A DNA stretch of 64,000 bases from Clytia hemisphaerica (taxonomy: Eukaryota; Cnidaria; Hydrozoa; Leptothecata; Clytiidae): assembly GCA_902728285.1 (NCBI GenBank), contig CACVBU010001193.1, positions 496,001 to 560,000 of the forward strand, given 5' to 3'. A model generated the notes under the pieces. That model was given only the letters and a program-made list of their open reading frames with translations, searched no databases and was not told where the DNA came from. The translations under genes and the position numbers were made by a program. Shown in pieces: positions 56,651 through 64,000 of the stretch; the first letter of the stretch is position 1, and every line of letters starts with the position of its first letter.

Positions 56651-57660
56651 GGGGGCCTGGAATTCCCGAGTTATTTTTTTCCAAGTTATTTTACGTATGA
56701 CGTCATAATTTTAGTTTTGTGACGTCATTATGACGTCATCACAAAAATGATAACTCGATTTTTTTTTAGCTTTTAACTTTTTGAGTTATTTCGTGTTTTT
56801 TAACTCGGTTTTTTTTGTGACTTTAATTTATCGAGTCATTTGAAAAAAATTAACTCCGTTTTTTTTCGTGCCTTTAATCTTTAATTTTTCGAGTTATTTG
56901 ATAAATTTTAACTCGGGTTTTTTTCGTGCCTCAAAGTTTTTGAGTTATTTACATTATATTTTTATAGTAGATATTCGATTTATGGAAAACTCGACTTGTT
57001 TATATGGGCTTGTTACCTGAAGAGAGGGGCAGATTTGTGTTAAAATCTCTAAGGAAATAACTCGAAAATTTCAACAAGGAAGAAAAATAACTCGAAATCT
57101 TAAAAGAAGGAAAAAAAAACGAGTTAAAAATCTTGAAATAACTCGAAAAATTAATAGAACAAAAAAAAAACCGAGTTAAAATCTGGAAATAACTCGAAAA
57201 TTTAAAGGAAGAAAAAAAAACCGAGTTAAAATTCTTGAAATAACTCGAAAATTTAACGGAAGGAAAAAAAACCGAGTTAAAATTCATGAAATAACTCGAA
57301 AATTTAATGGAAGGAAAAAAAACCGAGTTATAAATTTGAGTGTGACGTCATAATTTTCTGCAAATGACGTCATAACTCGGGTTTTCCGTAACTCGGAAAA
57401 AATAACTCGGGTTTTCCGGGTCTCGCTTAAATAAATATATCAACAAATAACTCGACAAGTTAAAGGCACAACAAAACCCGAGTTAAAAAACACCAAATAA
57501 CTCGAAAAGCTAAAGGCACGAAAAAAAACCGAGTTAAAAAATACCAAATAACTCGAAAAGCTAAAGGCACGCAAAAAACTCGAGTTTTCATTTTTGTGAT
57601 GACGTCATAAAAACTGAAATTATGACGTCACATATAAAATAACTACTCGAGAATTCCTTG
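56651..57660. mobile_element. CRE-palindrome foldback element, copy 2
   Basis: The ends (CCTGGAATTCCCGAGTTATT on the left, CTCGAGAATTCC on the right) are related to 38830-40087. Seven TGACGTCA palindromes lie at 56698, 56720, 56731, 57343, 57365, 57600 and 57623. The core (57050-57330) has five ~59-base tandem units with AACTCGAAAA and AAAAACCGAGTTAAAA, which are themselves inverted relative to the left-arm units. An internal end-like block near 57375-57420 suggests a composite of two insertions. No target duplication was found. Confidence 0.75.
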
Positions 57661-57799
57661 AGCGGCTCGCCACAGATTAAAACTAAAATTTACCGCTAAA
57701 TTTCGAAAAAAATATCAATCGTAATCAAAGGAATTGCTAGATTCAATCTGATTCAATACGGCGCATTTTTTTTAAGGCTTCACTTTTTCTTGTCTGAGA

Positions 57800-57862
57800 A
57801 AGGTTAGAGATTGAACTCTAGCCCTTCGGGCTTTAAACTCAATGGTTAGACCAGCAAGCGTC
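57800..57862 (-). repeat. tRNA-like fragment (weak)
   Basis: On the minus strand a T-arm-like TAGAGTTCAATCTCTA follows a GCCCGAAGGGC stem, as in a long-variable-arm tRNA. No full cloverleaf can be drawn. A related block (GGGTCTAGCACCTTCGGGGC... GTCAATGG) is at 60204-60240, so a SINE or tRNA pseudogene is more likely than a working tRNA. Confidence 0.3.
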
Positions 57863-58076
57863 TGTCTTATATACAGGAACGCGGGAATAGTGCTTTATAA
57901 AGAGTTCTTATAAAAAATAGAAATTGCCACGGGAGAGAGTGGTTCAGTGAACCATGAAGGTAATAAAGATGGAGAGAAAACGTCTCAGTAATGACCTTAA
58001 ATGGTCGTTGACATCTTTTATAATTATAATAAATCTATTCAAAGCGCGGCTTTTTTTATGTACCATTATTGGAAGC

Positions 58077-58359
58077 TTAAAGGGACATTACAGTAGTAAA
58101 ATGTAAACATTGCGCGAACCACGTGTCATTAAAAAGAACAATTAAAATCACGTGTCCAAAACAAACTTGTAAAACAATTGAACAATCAAAATTAGCCATA
58201 TTTGGTTTGATTTTTTATTTTGACATGTGACATTTGTTTTGATTTTGTATCCGCTGCATACAGTTTGTTTACAAATTTCGCAAGTACTGTTATTTTGATT
58301 TTGTATCCGCTGCATACAGTTTGTTTACAAATTTCGCAAGTACTGTTATGTCCCTTTAA
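58077..58359. mobile_element. TTAA MITE (AGGGACAT family), copy 3, with internal duplication
   Basis: Intact TTAA-AGGGACAT and ATGTCCCT-TTAA ends. It is about 50-58 bases longer than copies 1-2 because a block ending TTCGCAAGTACTGTTAT is present twice in tandem (58236-58290 and 58291-58348). Confidence 0.85.
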
Positions 58360-58836
58360 ATGTAAATAATTTTCTCAAAGTAAGGTTACAATAGTTCTAT
58401 GATTTCATATCCATGTATTTTTGGGCGAACACTGTGCAAATTTTGAGAGTTTCAGCACATTTTCCTTGAAAATTACGACGTGAAGGGAGGAAGGGTCTAG
58501 AAGGGAGGAGGCTTTCAAATTCTGATGGATGATTAATTAAAAGGTTACCTAATCGTAATATAGAATTCTTTTTGAAATTTATCGATGATTTTATGAGAGG
58601 GGACCCTTAGAAATACAGGATTTTGTGATTGTTACGGCAAGCTTTTTCTTATTTTGATCAACAAAGCTATTAGTACTAGTAATAACATGGTTTAGAGGGT
58701 GATTTGGGATTAATAACCCCGAGGTTCATTGAAAACATTTCAAAATAGCCCAAACGTAGTCGTACGATACTTTTCAACCAATAGAAATTCTTGTTTACAT
58801 CAGGGCGATTACAAAAAAGCGGGGTTATTATTTATC

Positions 58837-59791
58837 TACGATGGCCCCTAAGGCTCACCACGCACTTCCAGTTCTTATAAAATTTGTGAACTAGAACTGT
58901 CTAGGGTCATGGCCCAGAAGGCTCACAAGACACTGCGCACTTCCGAGTTTTTTTGTGACGGCACTGCGCATTTCTAAAAATGTTTTAGAGACGCAAAAGC
59001 CCCCCTCGAAAGATAGCCGTTCTGGTCAGCAAAATAGATACCGAATTGTAATAAATGAGTTGATGATAATAGCGAAGAGGCTCGGAAATCCCGAGTTATT
59101 TTTCTCGAGTTAAAAAAAACGAGTTACGAAAAAACCGAGCTATGACGTCATATTTCGGAAATTTTGACGTCATTTTGTTACCTTCCATATGACGTCATTC
59201 TCAATTTTGTAGCTCGTTATTTTTCCGTGACTTTAAAAGAGTTATCTCTGATGGTATCTTAACTCATTTAAATTTTCGAATTATTTCTCTTTTTTTAACT
59301 CGGTTTCGTTTCTTCTAAATTTTCGAATCGAGTTATTTTCCTTCCTGTAGATTCTCGGATTTTCGAGTTATTTTGGCGTTAACAGCAGAAGACTCAAAAC
59401 ACACTCACACACTTTCTAGTTTTCATGCACTAGGGTGGTCCAATGGCATTCATTTTAAAGTCCGAAAAAAATTTCATCGCGCGGGCCGCTCGCTTGGAAA
59501 TTTCCCGCCCTGACAAAAAGTCAGAAGTGCGCAGTGTTATCTGATATTCCGATGGCGTATTGGCGGCCGCCCACGCTAAAGCTCTAAAGGAGCGGGCCAA
59601 TATAAATTTTCCCGACCTTCAGAGCTTTAGCGTGTCGGAAGAAAATTTCTACCTCGGGTGCCAGATAATGCGCAGTGTCACTTGAGCCTTCTGGGCCATT
59701 GACCCTAGGCAGTTCTAGTTCACAAATTTTATAAGAACTGGAAGTGCGTAAAAACTAGAAGTGCGTGTTTTGAGCCTTCTGGGCCATCGTA
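58837..59791. mobile_element. Long-TIR element with 6-bp duplication, containing a nested foldback fragment
   Basis: Inverted ends start TACGATGGCCC and match over roughly 115 bases, including GTTCTTATAAAATTTGTGAA and GAAGGCTCA. They are flanked by TTTATC (58831-58836, 59792-59797). The interior holds another inverted pair (GCTAAAGCTCTAAA near 59573; its complement near 59625) and one arm of the CRE foldback family at 59085-59385. No transposase. Confidence 0.8.
59085..59385. repeat. CRE-palindrome foldback family, fragment (copy 3)
   Basis: One arm only: AATCCCGAGTTATTTTTCTC, three ATGACGTCAT-type sites (near 59142, 59168 and 59191; the middle one reads TTGACGTCAT), then GAGTTAT/AACTCGG units. 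It is nested in the long-TIR element. The partner arm is missing. Confidence 0.65.
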
Positions 59792-59797
59792 TTTATC

Positions 59798-61738
59798 GCC
59801 CGCTCGTCCCTTGCAAATCTAAGCTAAATGTAACCAACCATATAATTATCTCACAATATTGAGTTGTTAAAAATCCAAAATCTTTTTATTCAGTATTTTA
59901 TGAACTTAAATATTCCCATGAGTGCACACAAAATTGATCACTTTTTCCCATTGCAATCAAGGGGCCCCATCAAGGAGCCGTTTGCTTCCGATGATAGGTA
60001 CAATGAAATAAAAGGAGTTCAATCTCCATCTATTTCTTATTACCTCCATGAGTGAACACATAGACATAGTAGTGAATCCCATTGCAAGCTTAAGCTGCAG
60101 CAAAATACAACGACGTGGTTTACTAGTAGTCTAATTTACAAGGCGTTTTTGTGAAAAGCACGCGGGTCACGCGTTTTGGCTTCATTTCCCATCCAGGAGT
60201 TTCGGGTCTAGCACCTTCGGGGCTTTAAAGTCAATGGATCAACACGAGGAAAGTAAATTTTGAAATGCACGTTACAACTATTGGGAAAAACATTAATACT
60301 AGCATAACATACGATAGAAATAAATACGTTAAATCATTATCAACAATAACGAGGTATATGGAAAGGAAAACAGAAGAGCTTTTCGTGTTTTAGACCATCC
60401 ACTATTATTCGGATAAGTGTTTTTACAAGCACTTTATTTCCATTGATTTCTATAGTGCAAAGAAGGAGACGGTCTAGGTCTAGCTGTACAAAGATTGTAC
60501 ACAAAGATCTAAAGGTAGGTTTATAAAGTGGTAGTTTATAGGTTAAAATTCAATTTAACATCTCAGGGGAAAAAATTGGCAACTATTTGTGTATTTTACA
60601 GGCCAGAATAATTTAATGGGGTAAAATTTCGCGGATTTCGCAGTTTTGGGTATCATTCGTGAAATTAAGGGCTCTGACCATAGTCGGAAAATTGATTTTA
60701 GTATTTGAACATAAAAGTTATGTTTTAGGTTCTTTAACACTTTCAACAAAGAATTGCCTTTATAAATATAAATATAAATAAATTTTCAGACTCACGGATA
60801 ATTGGCCTAACAGAATATGTATAACATGCCACAGTTTTGTTGGCTACATCAAGTAGAACTTTTTATTTTGTAAGTGGCAAATATTAAAAACCCACTATGG
60901 TCAGACCCCTTAAGTCTCAATAGAAATTTGGAAAGGCCTTATCCGCGAAATATTTTCAAACAAAAAGTCAATAAACGAGCCAAGAAATCCTTTCATTGAC
61001 AAATTGGAAAGCTTTGAGAACGATCCTTCCAAATTAAGGTTTCAAATAAAGGCATTTTCGTTAACACCCTAAGGCCTATTTTCAGATTATACCTTAGCAA
61101 TGGTATTTCAGGTATTTAATTAATAAACTACATTGTGTTCAAAGTTGCATTCTTTTAACAGTCAGAGCATCTGCAAATGCTAGCCGATTATGGCCTAACT
61201 TGGATATGATTTTTTAAAAGACCTGTATCTTTTCACTCTGCTCTAAAAAAGGACAGATTTTTATCTCAAGAAACCCCTATTATAGTCTAATTTGCAGATG
61301 TCCCCAACGACCTCCCCAAATTGAGAAGGGTTTTAAAAACAAAACTTGTCAATTCTAATTGACCTGTAAACAAAATACAACAACCACCAAATGGCTGATT
61401 TGGAAAGTCGGGTTCGGTTTGTTGGAAAAATTCCCGTTCATTATTATTTCATTCCGCCTCAACACCAACATGTTATCAGAACTATTCTAGTTAACAGAAA
61501 TAAATATATAATACGTAATATTTGAAACTATGAAGATAAAATAAAATATTGTCAATACATTTCCATAGATTTTCTTAAAAAAGATGAGCGACAAGCTTTG
61601 AAAATATTTATATTTATATATATTAATAAGTTAAAAATGGCGCAAATATTAATTTCGACAAATGTAAAACTTTCTATAGTTAACAAAATTGAATGAATTT
61701 CAAGAGCATAGAAAATGAACGACATAAAAGAATTAAGA
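59798..61738. other. Intergenic stretch
   Basis: AT-rich, with a TTAA MITE at 60665-60913 and a short tRNA-like block near 60204-60240. No exon was recognised. The last part should be the 3' UTR of the gene ending at 61739. Confidence 0.4.
60665..60913. mobile_element. TTAA MITE of a third type
   Basis: TTAAGGGCTCTGACCATAGT at the left is inverted as ACTATGGTCAGACCCCTTAA at the right (19 of 20 bases), with TTAA as both boundary and target. It is 249 bases. Confidence 0.8.
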
Positions 61739-61907
61739 TTAACTGGAAGCCATAATGATCGTCTCCTCATCACTTTCATACAAATCGATATCATCTTTAA
61801 GCATGGACTGGTTGTTAAATTCAAACAAACTGTCCACAGCAGCCAGGGTAGCTTCGGAGGAGGACATGGCCACTTGTGCAATATGACTTTCATACTTTGA
61901 AAGGAAC
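61739..61907 (-). CDS. Last coding exon of an unidentified gene
   Basis: A TTACAG acceptor precedes an open exon (one base plus 55 codons) ending in TAA at 61741-61739. It encodes an acidic, moderately hydrophobic tail: FLSKYESHIAQVAMSSSEAT, then AAVDSLFEFNNQSM and a D/E-rich stretch (DDIDLYESDEE) before IIMASS. Clean acceptor, coding-like composition and an acidic C-terminus support a real exon. I do not recognise the family. Upstream exons on the minus strand would lie to the right of 62000, and none was found before the window ends. Confidence 0.5.
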
Positions 61908-62192
61908 CTGTAAAATATAAAGATTGAGATGTCTTAACTGTTGAGTTAGAGATTTCACCTAGTGGTAGTGGGCCGTGGCCAGTGGATGAAAAATAAAAAA
62001 ATAAGAAAAAGAAATGTCCGTAAACGTAAACGTAAACGTAAATGCCCTTGATAGTGTCAACATTTTTTCCGTTGCAGAGTCGCTATACAACTTAATTTAC
62101 AGGAGCATGGATCATGGATTAAATCCAAGACAGGAGTGAATTTTCCGATATTTAGAGCAACTTGAGTCGGGGGAGCAACAAAGAATTAATTA

Positions 62193-62560
62193 CCTTATCG
62201 GCCCTTATTCCGCCACAGCCTAATTTTGGGCTTACGCCAATTAGGGCCGTAAATAACGCCAAAGCTTGTAAAAACCGCTATTCAGGCTTCAAAACAGTAA
62301 GTATTAACTAAAATTTTGAATTAAATTGTCATCTTTCAGTATTAAACTGTAGAAAATCATTGATTTTCGTGAAGTTTTGGATATAGAGTAAAAAAATGGA
62401 TAGTTTTCATTCGTTAATCATGCCTAAAATCCTTTAAATTGAGAAAGAATGGTAAAAGATTAATGCCACTTTTAGGTAAAAATTGCAAAATCTTGGCCCT
62501 TTTTACGCCACGGGCCCAAAAATAACGCCAATAAGGGCCGGCGTAAAAGGGCCGATAAGG
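62193..62560. mobile_element. MITE with TA duplication
   Basis: Ends CCTTATCGGCCCTT and AAGGGCCGATAAGG are perfect inverted repeats flanked by TA (62191-62192, 62561-62562). Further inverted GGCGT/ACGCC and AAGGGCC words lie inside each end. It is 368 bases and probably mariner-related. Confidence 0.88.
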
Positions 62561-62682
62561 TACTGATTTTTGAGTTAAATAAATAAAGATTTGACCATAT
62601 CACTCGGAGGTATCAATTATATGTGGTTTTTTCTTACACATGCACACAATAGTAAGTCAGATAATTCGATTTTTAGCCCGGA

Positions 62683-62795
62683 CTCGTCAATTGTTAATTG
62701 CGCATATAGGCCCCGAGAAAGTCAAATCTTTTCTCGTCAATTGTTAATTGCGCACACAGGCCCCGACAAAGTCAGATCTTTTCGACCACTTGTGT
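62683..62795 (+). repeat. 50-bp tandem duplication
   Basis: CTCGTCAATTGTTAATTGCG followed by AGGCCCCGA-AAAGTCA occurs at 62683 and 62733. Confidence 0.8.
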
Positions 62796-63889
62796 TTTTT
62801 GCTGGGCAAAAAATAACTTATATTATACTTCTCCATTCGAGAAAAACACCTAGACTAGCCACTGCCCTATCCATAAAAGGGTGCATGATAAATAAATAGA
62901 CTGAATATGAAGAAGTGTTTTTGAAGGTTTTTAACGAGTTTTCAAGGTTTCAAAGGTTTTTCCCCAGAAAATTGATAGTTTCCAAGGTGGTTTTCAAAGT
63001 CTCGTAGACGCCCTGGAACAAGCTTTACTAAGTAAATTGGTCAACTTATGGCAATACACGGGTTGCAAAATTATATCAAGGCACTCAAAATATGTGATCA
63101 CTCAAAAAAGTTCACGTGATTTTATTGCCATGTTACTTGCTTTACAACTTACGTCTGATAACTTTATCAGTGTCAATAACTTCGAACCAATAAAAAACAT
63201 ATGTCATGTAACAAGCACATAAAAAATTCGAGTAAAAGCGTGATTTGTCTTCAGACTTTAATTTTGCAACTTGTGTATTTAGAGGATGCCAAATTAAAAC
63301 CTGAATGTTACCAAGTTCGAGAAACAGCAGTTTCGCGCATTTTGGGTTTCAATCTAAATTGCAAGGTCTGAAATTCAATGAGTTTTTTGGGTGTCTTCAA
63401 AATGATAAAGCCCTTCAAACTTAGCAGAAATACATCTCAACTTTCCTAGATCAACAGAATCGTGGTAAAACTGTCTCTGTCTATCAATCACTACAAAACA
63501 GTCCAGCTAGGGAGGCTTTTTATCGCTCAGTTTGAGTAGCTCTATCACATGGAAAAGCTATTTTCAAAACTTCGGCGACCTACCAAAACCATAGATCTCC
63601 AGGCCTTGGAAACTAAAAAAGACGCAAAACACGCAAAAAATCCGGAGTCTTAAGTTTTAAAACCTGTAACAGAAAATAAGTACTTCCCCGGAAAAAGTTC
63701 TCCCGGAGTACTTATTTCCCAGGAAATAAATACTCCCGGTCCTTTTTTTCCAGGAAATTTGTACCCCTCTGGGAAATTTGTACTCCCCTAATATCTGCGT
63801 CAAAATATATTGAGAATTTGGTTATTTCTTCGTTTCTTGAAATTTGAAGTTTTGGCGACAAAGTCGCTTTTAAGTTTTGTTAAATGTAA

Positions 63890-63993
63890 TTGAATATTCT
63901 AATTTGGGACCTTAATGGACTATTCTTGAACATTTTGGATCTCAAGGCTAGCGTTAAAACTCTAGTTAGAGCGCTTCCAAATTGTTTGTGGCT
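63890..63993 (+). repeat. Interspersed repeat R1, copy 3
   Basis: Shares 'ttgaacattttggatc', 'agagcgcttccaaat' and 'gtttgtggct' with the complement of 1132-1255. Confidence 0.6.
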
Positions 63994-64000
63994 ATAAGAT

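Larger units (their letters stand above)
61908..64000. other. Presumed intron of the unidentified gene, with repeats
   Basis: Contains a TA-flanked MITE, a 50-bp tandem duplication, a 'ctcccgg'/'ggaaat' rich stretch at 63685-63785 and an R1 repeat at the right edge. No exon was recognised. Confidence 0.35.

Noticed and set aside
57000-57287. A 95-codon Phe/Ser-rich periodic ORF
   Set aside because: Its periodicity is simply the translation of the ~59-base tandem unit of the foldback element, not a protein repeat.
57800-57862. Functional long-arm tRNA (Ser/Leu-like)
   Set aside because: Only a T-arm-like stem and a GCCC/GGGC arm are visible. The acceptor stem and a valid anticodon arm could not be drawn, and a related block occurs at 60204.

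Overview
This is an AT-rich, intron-rich animal nuclear sequence, heavily loaded with transposons. Host genes have many small exons with GT-AG junctions, and their best-recognised products are EMC3, TADA3 and TEAD. The dense mixture of Ty3, LINE, SINE and MITE debris would suit an invertebrate. The species or phylum cannot be fixed from the sequence. All six host genes detected lie on the minus strand.

Layout, left to right: (1) 865-1755, the 5' part of an ankyrin-repeat gene that leaves the window on the left. (2) 2187-3763, complete TADA3 (3 exons, 420 aa). (3) 4586-12069, complete EMC3 (8 exons, 261 aa), whose last 3.8 kb intron holds a foldback DNA transposon and an ORF1-only LINE. (4) 12070-21952, intergenic, filled with SINEs, foldback elements and a mariner-like element. 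(5) 21953-23345, the last two visible exons of an AUR1-like PAP2 membrane enzyme. (6) 25105-31454, a LINE endonuclease relic, then a broken Ty3/gypsy retrotransposon with a DNA element inside gag, then a tRNA-derived SINE. (7) 31455-42636, an 11 kb intergenic repeat field. (8) 42637-55447, complete TEAD/Scalloped (10 coding exons, 407 aa), the Hippo-pathway transcription factor, with at least seven transposable-element insertions in its introns. (9) 55448-61738, intergenic foldbacks. (10) 61739-61907, the last coding exon of an unidentified gene that enters from the right, followed by a TA-flanked MITE and tandem repeats.

The host genes belong to unrelated processes: chromatin acetylation, ER membrane insertion, lipid metabolism and Hippo transcription. 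There is no operon logic or single new multi-gene system here. The exon chains of TADA3, EMC3 and TEAD were built by hand. Splice phases close exactly, giving total CDS lengths of 1263, 786 and 1224 bases.

The most distinctive content is a set of inverted-repeat DNA elements with clear target-site duplications. Five have 8-9 bp duplications (Mutator-like size), two have 6 bp, three use TA and five use TTAA. Some of them disperse transcription-factor-like motifs: TGACGTCA (CRE) palindromes in one foldback family, and AGGTCA direct repeats in another inside TEAD intron 1. Other points worth attention are a Tyr-to-Phe change at the TEAD C-terminal position homologous to the human Sveinsson-disease tyrosine, a TEAD upstream ORF, and an ORF1-only LINE whose two halves overlap as ATGA.
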